In this document: piece by piece, positions 24,901 through 31,291 of the stretch | How positions within the stretch are numbered: the stretch's first letter is position 1 | Layout: the number at the start of each line of letters is the position of its first letter | The notes under the pieces: generated by a model | Databases searched by the model: none | Told to the model about the DNA's origin: nothing | Seen by the model: the letters and a program-made list of their open reading frames with translations, nothing else | Source: Melitaea cinxia | Lineage: Eukaryota > Arthropoda > Insecta > Lepidoptera > Nymphalidae | Direction of reading: 5' to 3' | DNA length: 64,000 bases | Assembly: GCF_905220565.1 (NCBI RefSeq) | Contig: NC_059406.1 | Span: 15,634,001-15,698,000 of the forward strand | Translations under genes and position numbers: made by a program

Positions 24901-27900
24901 TGATATGTATTTGATGTGATGATTTTTTTTTTTTTTGTTATTGTAAGTTATTTATTAGTCTACTTCTAGTATTTACGATGGTGATACCCGGCTGTCTACG
25001 TGTGAATGCTAGGTGATGAAATATGAAACAAACACTTTAAATTTGCATTTTGACATGTACATATAATGTCATTTACGTACATTCTGATTTCTTTTCAATG
25101 TAAGTATAATGTGTCAAAATTGATTGTACCGTTTTGTCCGTTGGCATTTGAATATGACGAATTGAAAATTTAGAAAATAAATTCTCATTTCTCATATGTT
25201 TATCACGAGATGATAATTGGAAAGTATGTTTTATGTATTAATGAATACTACTTTAATAAAATATTTAGCTAACAGGTAACAATAATGGCCATAAATAAAC
25301 AGTATTTATACAGTAATGTTTAATTTTTAAGCTCCCGCAGACTAACTTCCATTTATTTATTGTATAGCTTGTTACTTCTGAGCTAAATGCAAGTCCATAC
25401 TTTATTACGATATTGGTCTTTACCAAACAAATATAAGCGTTATGTATGTGTAACTTTAAAAACGTGTCTGCTGGATTTAGGCATTGTCATTTAATTAGCA
25501 CTGTCTATTGCTGTTTAAGACATTTTGAAATTATTTGAATAGACATAGTATATAAAGGTACTAAAATAGCCGATTGTTTTGTCAACGTTTCAAACAATGG
25601 CGTATAATTTGCCGCCAAAAAGGAAATGTAGTCCACGGGGGCTCTTACTTTAGTTTTAGTTAGCCAAGTTTCCTAATTTGTGATGCGTAATGTTAAATTA
25701 TTCCTTCGCTAGTAAAATGAGTGTAGAATAATTTTTATTGATATATGTACCATATTTATTATCAGTTTCAGATGTAATCTGACAATAAAATTATGATTAA
25801 ATGAAATATGAGATTGCTTTGTGTTTTCTTTCCCTAAAAAAAGAAAATATATATTAAAAAGGTGTGTTTTGTTTTACTGTACTGTTTTGAGGTACATGAA
25901 CGGATATCAGCAGCGGTCAAGCAACGTGTTGTTTGTGGAGAAAATAAGCTACCTACTCCGTTTTGTTACATTTATAAATGTTTCAATTAACATGGTAATT
26001 TTTATTACTAAAATTATTTAAAAACTCTATTTATCTACCATGTTTTTTATTTTCATTTTGCGAAGCTTAATATTTTGACATCATCTGCAAATGTCTTGTT
26101 CACGATACTGAAGTTTGCGGTTAGACGTTGACGGCTTTAGAAGTGGCCATACTGGTCTACCTCCTTTCTCGTATGTTATATGCGTAAAGACTGGTCACTA
26201 CCACAGTCTTATACACAGGTCGGGAAACTACAGTGGTGAGGGGTACGTCGGCTTAATGGTTTACTGCCATCACAGGCAAGATGATCGCTTGGTGTGCTTT
26301 GCAACGGAGACAGAATATCATTCTGTCTCTTTTCTATCACCACGCATTTATATTTTAAAATATAACTAATTACAATGACACGTCAATATAACCAATTAAA
26401 ATGAAGCGTCACCACCGCACACAGAAATAGCAGTCAACGTACAGCAGCGTACGCGAACGAAAAGTTATGACATTATCGTATGAAATTAGGCTTATTTCCT
26501 GACCTGTATATAAGACTGTGGTCACCACTACCATTGTCACTTTCACCCCTACCATGGTCCCTTTCACCTCTACCATTGCCCCCCTTTCACCCCTGCCATG
26601 GTCCTTGTTCCTTTCACCCCTACAATTGTCCCTTTTACCCCCACTATTGTCTCTACCCCACTATTGTCCCTTTCACCCCTACTATTGTCCCCTTTAGCCC
26701 TACTATTGTCCTCTTTACCCCTACTATTGTCCCCTTTACCCCTACTATTGTCCCCTTTACCCCTACTATTGTCCCCTTTCCCCTACTATTGTCCCCTTTC
26801 CCCTACTATTGTCCCCTTTACCCCTACTATTGTCCCCTTTACCCCTACTATTGTCCCCTTTACCCCTACTATTGTCCCCTTTACCCCTACTATTGTCCCC
26901 TTTACCTCTACTATTGTCCCCTTTACCCCTAATATTGTCCCTTCCTCTCCTACGATTGACCCTTGTTACAAGTACACTCGACACGGGAAGTGTAGTGTAG
27001 TAGTAATGTAAATAAAAAACATGCTAACATATCCCGTTTTTAAAGAATAGTAATTTATAACTGATTACTGGGTGTACTGATTTTAATGATTATTTCATTC
27101 GAAAGCTGGTGCTTGTCATGTGGCTCCATTTAATTTGACTGAGATTTGACGATTTTTTAGGTTATCTCAAATGCGTATTGAAGTATACCTGTCGAAGTAA
27201 ATGTAAGTCGGGTTGTTTTAGTTTGAGAATAGGACTCTTTGGTATTTATAATTTTTATCGCAAATGAGGTAACTATTTATATTTTTATCTTTGTCAATCA
27301 TTATCGTGAGTACGGAATTTCTTCTCTGACGCTGATGCAATAATAATTATGAATATTTACGTCATAATATGAAAATCAAATGCGTAGTTAATAAAGTCAA
27401 ATATTATTCGCATAATGCATCATTTAGGTACTAACTTGAAACTCATTCGAGTTTTATCGAACATCAGTGTTGTCGACATTATCAGTAGTTTCACAATCAA
27501 CCAGTAGAAGGTACATCATTCTACTATCAAAGCATTTATTAATTATACTAACTGTGCCCGCGACTTCATTCGCGTGAAATTTAACAAAAAACTATTACTT
27601 AGTTTAGTTACGTAGTTGTTGTTCAGTTCGCAGAGTTATAAAATAAATAAATTTCTAAAATAAAAGTAGCCTAAGTTATTCCTTACTATATCAGTTATGT
27701 GCCAGTGAAAGTCCCGTCATACTTGGTTCAGCCGTTTCAGAGATTAGCCGGAACAAACAGACAGACAGTCAAAAATTGTAAAAAATGTTATTTTGGTATA
27801 TGTACCGTGTATACAACCATGTGCATTTAGTTAAAAGTGGTTATTTTAACATTACAAACAGACACTCCAATTTTATTTATTTGTATTAGAAAAAAAAAAT

Positions 27901-28476
27901 ACAGTCGAATTGAGAACCTCCTCCTTTTTTGGAAGTCGGTTAATAATAGTCACACATCAACAGATAACGCTGTCTGCCATAGACTGACCAGCTAGTGTAA
28001 TTAAATTCAGTTATTTTTTTTTTTATTTAAATTTTAGATGTAGTGTTAGTGTATATTAATAATAATAAAAAAAATTAGGTACCATTTTATGTTTTTTGCT
28101 GTTAAAGATTTCCGTAAAGCTAAAGGAAGTTATTTTATAAGATGTGTTATAATATAACTTAAAATTTCTTTTACCGGATAAGTTATTATCTCGGTAAAAG
28201 AAAATGACGTGACCAGACGCTTCGTTTGATCATTTATGTTTTGTACAGGTTCACGGAACAGCTCCCGACATCGCGGGTAAGGACATGGCTAACCCTACCG
28301 CCCTGCTGTTGTCTGCCATTATGATGCTCAGACATTTGCAACTTAACGAACACGCCGACAGAGTCCAAAACGCCTGTTACGAGGTTTTGCGTGAAGGAAA
28401 AGCACTAACTGGAGACTTAGGCGGCACGGGAAAGTGTAGCGAGTACACCAATGCAATTATTTCAAAATTAAACTAA
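1004..28476 (+). CDS. IDH3A: isocitrate dehydrogenase [NAD] subunit alpha, mitochondrial (spliced; two C-terminal isoforms)
   Basis: Catalytic subunit of the mitochondrial NAD-dependent isocitrate dehydrogenase, which turns isocitrate into 2-oxoglutarate, CO2 and NADH in the TCA cycle. Exons: 1004-1030, 1363-1530, 1807-1985, 17890-18105, 19233-19368, 19759-19872, then either 22719-22946 or 28249-28476. All introns are GT-AG and the frame is open throughout, giving 355 residues with either end (vertebrate IDH3A is slightly longer). The basic, Ser/Ala-rich N-terminus (MAARIIRK, then up to about residue 27) looks like a mitochondrial presequence. Family motifs are LIPGHGIGPE, RENTEGEYSG (about 139-148), TAVHKANIM (about 189-197, with the conserved Lys) and the isocitrate/isopropylmalate dehydrogenase signature NLYGDIMSD...GLVGGLGL (from about 246). 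Intron 3 is 15.9 kb because of nested LINEs. The start is the first ATG after the DRE-rich promoter. Confidence 0.95.
2440..2475. repeat. (AT)n microsatellite
   Basis: Pure alternating AT tract after an A-rich run, in IDH3A intron 3. Confidence 0.9.
2619..2914 (-). mobile_element. non-autonomous Helitron-like element
   Basis: On the minus strand it begins TCTATAATATAAAAATGAG and ends GGGTCAGCTAG, with A on the 5' side and T on the 3' side. This is the A|TC...CTAG|T rule of Helitrons. About 296 bp, non-coding. A further 5' fragment of the same family lies at about 31590-31667. Confidence 0.7.
3000..3062 (+). mobile_element. Helitron 3'-end fragment
   Basis: Ends GTGAAACCGCATAGTACAGCTAG followed by T, similar to the 3' end at 61735-61851. 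The 5' boundary is not resolvable. Confidence 0.4.
3418..3800 (-). mobile_element. RTE-type LINE, 3' fragment
   Basis: On the minus strand it encodes the C-terminal tail of an RTE-like reverse transcriptase (GRWSRRVLEWRPRLG, GRPPARWTDDLRK, GWMRIAEN), then a non-coding end and a (GAT)n 3' tail at 3420-3478. Related 3' ends lie at 48295-48865 and 62045-62338. It is 5'-truncated, as expected of target-primed insertion. Confidence 0.75.
3930..4090 (-). mobile_element. tRNA-derived SINE (family A), 3' portion
   Basis: Carries the SINE body and tail (GTAATATCCCACTGCTGG, then CCCTACTATGAGTAACGATCG) without the tRNA-like head. Compare the fuller copies at 39918-40262 and 57013-57292. Confidence 0.6.
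4184..4540. other. intronic, nothing recognised
   Basis: AT-rich intron sequence. The 62-residue minus-strand frame here has no family signal. Confidence 0.4.
4545..4790 (+). pseudogene. LINE reverse transcriptase fragment
   Basis: Encodes the RT core from about RALLISLYRDSSACVRMNG through GVRQGCVASPWLFNLFMDN to the catalytic LLYADDQV. Then the match ends abruptly at the truncated Helitron. The 5' part is in another frame. It is a dead remnant, RTE- or jockey-like. Confidence 0.7.
4790..5206 (-). mobile_element. Helitron-like element, 3'-truncated
   Basis: Same family as 16711-17150 but reversed. The 5' end TCTATACATATAATAAAATGG is intact (minus strand, from 5206, preceded by A). The last ~30 bp with the terminal hairpin and CTAG are missing where it meets the LINE fragment. 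Confidence 0.65.
5336..5960 (+). mobile_element. short element, family D (AACCGACTTC ends)
   Basis: Starts TTTAACCGACTTCCAAAAAG and ends AATTGAAGTCGGTTTTTT, so its ends are inverted repeats (AACCGACTTC). The first ~48 bp are tandemly duplicated (5337-5385 and 5386-5433). Non-coding, AT-rich. Confidence 0.6.
6305..6564 (+). mobile_element. tRNA-derived SINE (family A), 5' part, split by the LINE nest
   Basis: The head has a pol III A-box-like GTTGGCGCAGCGG and a B box GGGTTCGATCCC. It breaks at 6564 after TAGAGCAAC; the same nine bases restart the SINE at 15749, where its 3' half continues. The SINE was therefore present before the LINEs landed. Confidence 0.8.
6752..6960. repeat. (TA)n/(ACAT)n microsatellite in LINE 3' UTR
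   Basis: A long alternating purine-pyrimidine tract with about 70 bp of pure AT (6881-6958). It sits in the 3' UTR of the outer LINE. The inner LINE has the same kind of tract in the same position (14655-14765), so it was probably inherited from the source element. Open frames called across it are artefacts. Confidence 0.85.
7095..10032 (-). pseudogene. outer LINE ORF2 (APE endonuclease + reverse transcriptase), frameshifted
   Basis: The frame 10032-8167 (621 codons) starts MALYDSLNDSFQ and carries the APE-type endonuclease: HINAQSIPAHFPD, VSETWLKP, RRPGGGVAIYL, MGDFNTCLLKK and the late SYHDLLFL. It then reaches the RT N-terminus as far as TLLDFSNV. A small deletion after GTAGAC shifts the frame. 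RT resumes at 7946-7095 with MYADDLQIYAHS (catalytic YADD), the thumb region and a C-terminus without RNase H. It is colinear with the intact ORF2 at 11672-14623. Confidence 0.9.
10273..11022 (+). CDS. LINE ORF1 protein
   Basis: 249 residues. The N-terminal ~85 residues are heptad-like and probably coiled coil (FNNRMNEFEKDMQKG, LNALQRQVEVLAKDLDRLE). They are followed by a basic linker (MRNRRKM) and a compact domain of the LINE ORF1/RRM-like type (LLIHGIPEEKSENL, TCYRLGR, RPVVVKF, LTRSRHEVFLEARQRFG, CWTRDGIIHI). The C-terminus is basic (KRPASRTRRIAKQK). ORF1 proteins are RNA-binding chaperones of the retrotransposition particle. The C-terminus is homologous to the minus-strand fragment at 15595-15748, which ties the two elements to one family. 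Confidence 0.85.
   Translation: MDSIKDSISSLAVSFNNRMNEFEKDMQKGMQNHSPQSTSSLASQFASFKEFVVSALNALQRQVEVLAKDLDRLEMRNRRKMLLIHGIPEEKSENLTTKITIIAADHLNLTNFASTSIKTCYRLGRPLDKKPRPVVVKFTDVAVHDMVWFAKTKLKGTGITLSEFLTRSRHEVFLEARQRFGVVNCWTRDGIIHIIAANGVRHKAECLSDLEGISCSTPQKSPLLEKTASTKTVDLKRPASRTRRIAKQK
11023..11671. other. ORF1-ORF2 spacer of the inner LINE
   Basis: AT-rich non-coding spacer. The motif CTGGCGGG near 11523 is matched by CTGGCGGG in the outer LINE spacer (minus strand near 15170), which fixes the insertion point of the inner element in that spacer. Confidence 0.6.
11672..14623 (+). CDS. LINE ORF2: APE endonuclease + reverse transcriptase
   Basis: 983 residues, uninterrupted. The APE-type endonuclease spans about 45-270, with NIVHINAQSIPAHYPD, VSESWLKP, RIGRPGGGVAIYL, VVMGDFNTC and SYHDLIYLSYKLK. 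Reverse transcriptase follows: NAHIIPLPMK, FRPISILPFLSK, GFRRGHSTVTAL, LLDFSNAFNTVD, AGVPQGGVLSPLLFSLFIN and the catalytic LYADDLQIY (about 697). Next come the thumb (KVKNLGITFDRHLSW) and a C-terminal region ending ARLWNSLPLSI. No RNase H domain was seen. The start ATG follows a purine-poor AT-rich leader and lies just before a Ser-rich N-terminus shared with the other copy. All catalytic residues that can be judged by eye are present. Confidence 0.92.
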   Translation: MAINDSDNSFHSFSSSTEVHSNDSSFHSLPSLSDNLESHFRDVSKNLNIVHINAQSIPAHYPDLLSTFQSSNVHAILVSESWLKPCLHSTSYSLPGFHLIRSDRIGRPGGGVAIYLRPYIPYTIISNSISCDGHGPDHLFVEITLSHTKLLLGVYYNPSLTVDYFASFENLLEMYTPLYSHTVVMGDFNTCLLKRDGRSSRLYSLVNSVNMHILPLQATHYLPNCAPSLLDLILVSSPDHVEKHGQSSANAFSYHDLIYLSYKLKPPRAKSRILLQRNFGGMDLDRLREDAAGIDWSTVFNASGVDEKISNFNSLLIKLFDIHAPIRPVRIKHLPAPWLTDEIKALQEQRNRAKARYKSDPNSQNLERYKKVRNRCNMACRDAQRRHIHKSVLEEADCAKVWKFLKSLGVGKFKQSIPTNSIDINGLNSYFTNSCTIDSTTKSNTITKLSALRTPFVFSSFNFSQLSECGVKEHVLAVSSNAVGCDSISRKMILPIIDYIVPALTHIFNYSFASNTFPSCWKNAHIIPLPMKSNPSDFSDFRPISILPFLSKVLERLVHQQLTSFLSLNNLLNPFQSGFRRGHSTVTALVKISDDIRHAMDDRKLTVLALLDFSNAFNTVDFDILLSVLGSFNISPPVIDWFQSYLYGRRQRLQVHDTFSDWANVFAGVPQGGVLSPLLFSLFINSVTTNLSSLYHLYADDLQIYTHSKLADLPTSIQQLNNDLDLIFIWSNAYGLKVNPAKSQVIIVGSPKLVSSIDWLLLPPVLFNKVVLNVSDKVKNLGITFDRHLSWSPQLTELSRKLFAAVGSLRRLQYFLPLPTKIALAQSLLLPILDYADTCFLDLKEEQLNKLERLQNLCIRFIFGLRKYDHVSDFRSKLKWLPIRLRRNTHVLTLLYCVLFNPNAPHYLKERFTFLCDSHERSLRSESNLLLKIPPHSTSFYSNSFTVNAARLWNSLPLSIKQAPTQACFKQRLKKHYMSLIKS
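14655..14765. repeat. TA/TG-rich microsatellite in LINE 3' UTR
   Basis: (TA)n followed by (TGTA)n, the counterpart of the tract at 6752-6960. Confidence 0.8.
15595..15748 (-). pseudogene. outer LINE ORF1, C-terminal fragment
   Basis: Minus-strand frame reading RYKAECLSDLNDIPKSALD and ending in a basic VIKPRTKRVFKK and a stop. It aligns with RHKAECLSDLEGIS...RRIAKQK of the intact ORF1. It is truncated at 15748, where the target duplication begins. This shows that the minus-strand LINE continues on the far side of the inner element. Confidence 0.85.
15749..15852 (+). mobile_element. tRNA-derived SINE (family A), 3' part
   Basis: Begins with TAGAGCAAC, duplicated from 6556-6564, and carries the rest of the SINE body (GTGGTGGATTAAGC, then CAGCAGTGGGATATTACAGG). 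Together with 6305-6564 it makes one SINE. Confidence 0.8.
15853..16710. other. IDH3A intron 3, nothing recognised
   Basis: AT-rich intron sequence with no open frame of note and no repeat family that recurs in the window. Confidence 0.4.
16711..17150 (+). mobile_element. non-autonomous Helitron, complete ends
   Basis: Starts TCTATACATATAATAAG after an A and ends with a GC-rich hairpin (ACCCGTCC...GGGCGGGT) followed by CGCTAG and then T. All the Helitron end rules are met in 440 bp. The copy at 4790-5206 lacks this 3' hairpin. Confidence 0.8.
17151..17889. other. IDH3A intron 3, nothing recognised
   Basis: AT-rich intron with A-runs. The acceptor AAATTTCAG for exon 4 is at 17881-17889. Confidence 0.4.
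18106..19232. other. IDH3A intron 4
   Basis: Contains a stretch at about 18370-18515 starting CCAGTGGCGTAGCGAGGGG with a G-run near 18495. It resembles the end of a DNA transposon but has no second end that I can define. A TA microsatellite lies at 18661-18684. A pyrimidine-rich acceptor region precedes exon 5. Confidence 0.4.
19442..19705 (-). mobile_element. SINE-like repeat, family C (copy 1)
   Basis: Family C reads, in its own orientation, AACTGAGGTAGGGCACAGC, then GGAGCAGCCCGACTGGGG, GTAAGGTGACCAGAGCTCC, GCAACGCGCTTGCGATGC, CATCAGGTGAGCCGTACGC and GCCGACCTAGT plus an A-rich tail. There is no clear tRNA box. This copy is diverged and lacks part of the middle. Eight copies are in the window. 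Confidence 0.65.
20316..20544 (+). mobile_element. short inverted-repeat element, family A (copy 2)
   Basis: Head ACGAGTGTGCTTTAGACAATG, then GAAGTAAAACTTC, ending GTAAAGAGGTTTTACTTC. Confidence 0.7.
20560..20990 (+). mobile_element. family D fragments
   Basis: Two partial copies of the family D body in tandem (CTGGGTACACCGATTTTGATG...; ...GAAGTCGGTTTTTTTTATCG), with the 3' terminus present at about 20975-20990. Confidence 0.5.
20991..22718. other. IDH3A intron 6, nothing recognised
   Basis: AT-rich and free of recurring families. The 60-80-residue frames here look random. The exon 7a acceptor is at its end. Confidence 0.4.
22719..22946 (+). CDS. IDH3A: IDH3A alternative last exon 7a
   Basis: Encodes 75 residues and a stop, beginning VHGTAPAIAGQDKANPTALL and ending ISKLQ. 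It joins exon 6 in phase 0. The acceptor (GATGCTAAAG) lacks a good polypyrimidine tract and so looks weak. It has exactly the same length as exon 7b but differs from it throughout, so the two are exclusive choices rather than successive exons. A poly(A) signal candidate AATAAA lies at 23231-23236, just past a short element that occupies the 3' UTR. Confidence 0.85.
   Translation, partial: VHGTAPAIAGQDKANPTALLLSAVMMLRYMKLAELANRIEGACFQVLKEGQVLTEDLGGSSTCTQYTDEIISKLQ
22970..23226 (+). mobile_element. TTAA-type short inverted-repeat element (copy 1)
   Basis: Begins GGGCGTGTATCACTGCTTGTGGATAA and ends with the complement (TTATCCACAACCAGTGAACCAGGCCC). It lies 24 bp after the exon 7a stop codon, so inside the isoform 7a 3' UTR. 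The flanks are ATAA and TAAA, consistent with a decayed TTAA. Confidence 0.6.
23227..24000. other. IDH3A downstream/intron sequence
   Basis: Holds the exon 7a poly(A) signal candidate (23231-23236) and a 30-bp SINE family A fragment near 23810. Otherwise nothing. Confidence 0.4.
24001..24165 (+). mobile_element. short inverted-repeat element, family A (copy 3, 3'-truncated)
   Basis: Head and first inverted arm are present (ACGAATATGCTTTAGACCAC, GAAGTAAAACTT). The distal arm is lost after CACCAGCTTACT. Confidence 0.6.
24579..24819 (+). mobile_element. TTAA-type short inverted-repeat element (copy 2)
   Basis: 241 bp with ~25-bp inverted ends (GGGCTAGTTTCGCTGGTTGTGGAT and the complement of CCACAACCAGGGAAACAGGCTC). 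It is flanked on both sides by TTAA (24575-24578, 24820-24823). The TTAA duplication is the piggyBac hallmark, so a piggyBac-type transposase is the likely mobiliser. Confidence 0.7.
24824..26515. other. IDH3A 7a-7b interval, nothing recognised
   Basis: AT-rich, no repeated family. Small frames (for example 25821-26021 and 26115-26369) show no domain. Confidence 0.35.
26516..26958 (+). repeat. 21-bp minisatellite (CCCCTTTACCCCTACTATTGT unit)
   Basis: About 20 tandem units. The first third is irregular, with CACC/ATGG variants; the block 26690-26935 is nearly uniform. A 21-bp period is divisible by three, so all frames tend to stay open. This explains several overlapping 'proteins' (Pro/Leu/Thr-rich on +, GKGDNSR repeats on -), none of which I regard as a gene. 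Confidence 0.95.
27053..27215 (+). mobile_element. family D fragment
   Basis: Internal and 3' part (TTACTGGGTGTACTGATTTT ... AAGTCGGGTTG). Confidence 0.5.
27548..27890 (-). mobile_element. non-autonomous Helitron-like element
   Basis: Minus strand: starts TCTAATACAAATAAATAAAATT, with the body GGAGTGTCTGTTTGTAATG. It ends in a hairpin (CGCGAATGAAGTCGCG) and GTTAG followed by T, one change from CTAG. It is related to 60958-61230. A 46-bp family D end lies next to it at 27898-27943. Confidence 0.65.
28249..28476 (+). CDS. IDH3A: IDH3A alternative last exon 7b
   Basis: Encodes 75 residues and a stop, beginning VHGTAPDIAGKDMANPTALL and ending ISKLN. It follows a standard acceptor (TTTTGTACAG) in phase 0. 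The core GTAP.IAG.D.ANPTALLLSA.MMLR is shared with exon 7a; the middle and C-terminal thirds differ (for example LNEHADRVQNACYEVLREGK against LAELANRIEGACFQVLKEGQ). A poly(A) signal AATAAA lies at 28605-28610. Confidence 0.88.
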   Translation, partial: VHGTAPDIAGKDMANPTALLLSAIMMLRHLQLNEHADRVQNACYEVLREGKALTGDLGGTGKCSEYTNAIISKLN

Positions 28477-28610
28477 ATTATTATTTGTATATTTGGTAGG
28501 ATTTTTCCCGCCCTTTTGGATATAAATGAAAAAAAAGTGTTACCAGCTTGACGCAATTCAATTTGCGAATATGGCGACTATATAGTATTATTTTAGTTTT
28601 CTTAAATAAA

Positions 28611-31027
28611 AATACTTAAGCTACTGGAGTGGTTGGTAAGTAAGAAGAGAATATTAAATGCCAAAGCACACATTATCTGAAAGATATATCATTTTATTAC
28701 TTTTCATTTGCCAATAAAAATTTTAAAACTGAAATGAGATTATGATCAAGACTAAAAATCTTGTCTTATAAACTTCTTTCTTTTAATTATTATTTATTAA
28801 AAATCAATTCATCAATGAGTTTCTTTGTCAAACGAGGAAGAAAATGAAATTTCTAATAAACTACTTGTTACAGTTATTGTAGTTTTAATAATGTACCTAA
28901 TTATATATATCACCAGTTGACGTGAGCCTAACAATTTTTGTTTTTCTCTGTAATTTATTTTGCAAAATAAATAAATTCTTTAGAAAAAATAAATACATTA
29001 ACGTCTGTTTTACTTAAAGCATTTTTCATTTGAGTACATAAAAATGTCACTTATCGACATTTTGAGTTTTTATATTTTGAAAATAACTTATTATTAAAAG
29101 CTGTTTCTTAGACGGAATGATGAAGACTTTTGAACAAAATCATTCATGTTTGATAACGTAAGTTGCATACAAAAGTATATAAAAGAACAATGGCGAAAAA
29201 GTTGTTGATAGAATTCCTAAGCGTCTATAAATGTCTTAATGACAAATGTAAATAAAATAATTTCTTACGTTTTTTCAATATATTTTTAAGATCTGTGTAA
29301 GTCTAGGAAAAATATCATTTTTAATGAAAAAAAACATTTGACTATTGTAAAAATGATTTGACATGTCATTGGAATATGACGTACCTAGCGATAGTTCCGT
29401 TGAATGTTGCCACATGGTAATAAATCTTCTCTCAGTAACATACATGAACTTTTTGCCTTTAAATAAATAATACACTTTACATGTATTATAATGCATCACG
29501 TTAAACGATTTATATGGTATTAATTCGAAACCTTGTTTTATTACAAAGAATAAAGCGTTATTTATTTATTTACTTAGCCCAATTATTTCATGAAAACAAT
29601 AATAATTCGAGTATGGCAATGGTAAAATAATATGACAGCCATGACAACACTTGAAAATCATAACTGTCTTAAATGAGCGAAGGACTAGAATCCAGCTCTT
29701 AATAATAAAATATATGTAAAAATAATGTACTCGGTCGTGTAGGAATAGTAGAGTATTGTTTTAGTTGTTAGTAAAAAATAATGATGTTTTATGTTATAAA
29801 CATTCTTCTATTAAAAAAAATGAGCAGATACTCTTAACTGACTGTAGAGGACCACTGTCCTTATCCCACGCATCTGTAGTTAAGTGGTTTCTAGAGTCTG
29901 CTTTTTAACCTAGAGGCCGCACCTTCTATTTTTGTAGGGAACAACCATTTTGTGTGCCATTGTAAACTGTTTCTTATTTAGTTAAGACCTTGCAGGCTGC
30001 TCATCTGATTATCTGATAAAAAGATGATCCCATGCTGCAAAGGGCACGATAAGTGGATGGTCCTAGTAACTATCTATGGTGATTATCATTAAAGAAAGAA
30101 CTAATCAGGAGCTTAAAGGTGGTCTAGAAATTCTAAGAGCTGGGTTTATTAGATCTGTTGACCTACAGCACTCATGATTTAAGAAGATGAACGTCTTTGT
30201 CGATCGTCGATTTTACATCACCTACAGCTAACGCTGATGTACCTACGTAGGAAATACCTTAGGACAGGTAACAAAAAAAATCCCCGAAAATGAAATATTT
30301 TTAGGCCTGAAGTTTGAAACAAGCGTCTAAGAAAAATAATTTTCTTTATTTTTCTATGAGTGCGTCAAAAGTCTAAATATACCTATTAACAAGGTTTCGT
30401 AATCAATCTATCTAGTTATTTAAAATGTAGTTTCAGACTATATTTAACATGTATTTGACTAAGTTTTTGATTAGGTACCTACAAGTTGTCGAAACATAAC
30501 CTCTAAATGTTCAACCTGGAATATCTTCAATTCATTACTTCTTTCGATGGTGCTTCTTTAGGTAAAAGTGATCAGGAATTTAAGTACTATATTATTACAT
30601 ATTTTTCATTAGTAGACGCTAGAAATTTATGCCAACAAAAATTTGTTAGGGAATCTGCCATTGTCCTTTGCATAGTCGATTGTAAAAGGCTTTTTTGTTT
30701 TTAAGCAATACAATTAAGGAAGAAAATAAAAATCAGCGACAGTAATTAATTCTAAATTCATTCAAAATAAAAGTCACCACAAGTTATATTAATAAGGCTT
30801 TAATTTTAAATATTATACATTAATTTTAAGCACCTAACATACAAAAATTTAAACGTATTTTCTAGAAGTTGCCACATTGACACAGTTAAAATACTTTTAA
30901 AAAATTGTCTCTTGTACTACAAACACATCCCACAGATTCATGCAAATATCCTCTTAAAAAATGGAAACCTTATTCAACGAGATACATCTGCAACTTATTG
31001 GTGAACCATATACGTTTTTTATACGAC
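28611..31027. other. spacer between IDH3A and NOL6 (convergent), nothing recognised
   Basis: About 2.4 kb of AT-rich sequence without repeats recurring in the window and without supported genes. The longest frames (about 75 codons) have no family signal. Confidence 0.4.
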
Positions 31028-31236
31028 TAGGTCGACAAAATTACAGCCCACGTGTTGGTAAGCGGTTATCGTAGCCTATTGACGTCTGTGACACCAAACA
31101 AGCGCGTTGCCGACCCTTACTCACCACAGGAACACAACATATAAGTATTATTTAGCTGTGATATTTTGTAACGTCGGAGTGCATCCCCAGTTGGGCTCCT
31201 TCAGATTTTGAGCAGGATATTACCTGCTGTGTCATT
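31028..31236 (-). mobile_element. SINE-like repeat, family C (copy 2)
   Basis: Diverged copy (GTGTTGGTAAGCGGTTATCG ... GGATATTACCTGCTGTGTC). It lies just past the NOL6 stop; the likely NOL6 poly(A) signal is at its border. Confidence 0.6.
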
Positions 31237-31241
31237 TTATT
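31236..31241 (-). terminator. NOL6 poly(A) signal candidate
   Basis: AATAAA on the minus strand, 51 bp beyond the NOL6 stop codon, abutting the family C element. Confidence 0.5.
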
Positions 31242-31291
31242 GTAACTGGCAACTCCTAGTAAATATATACAATAATATACATATGTATATT

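Noticed and set aside
26480..27011. Long Pro/Leu-rich and GKGDNSR-repeat open frames
   Set aside because: They are translations of the 21-bp minisatellite in several frames and on both strands; no start context or domain.
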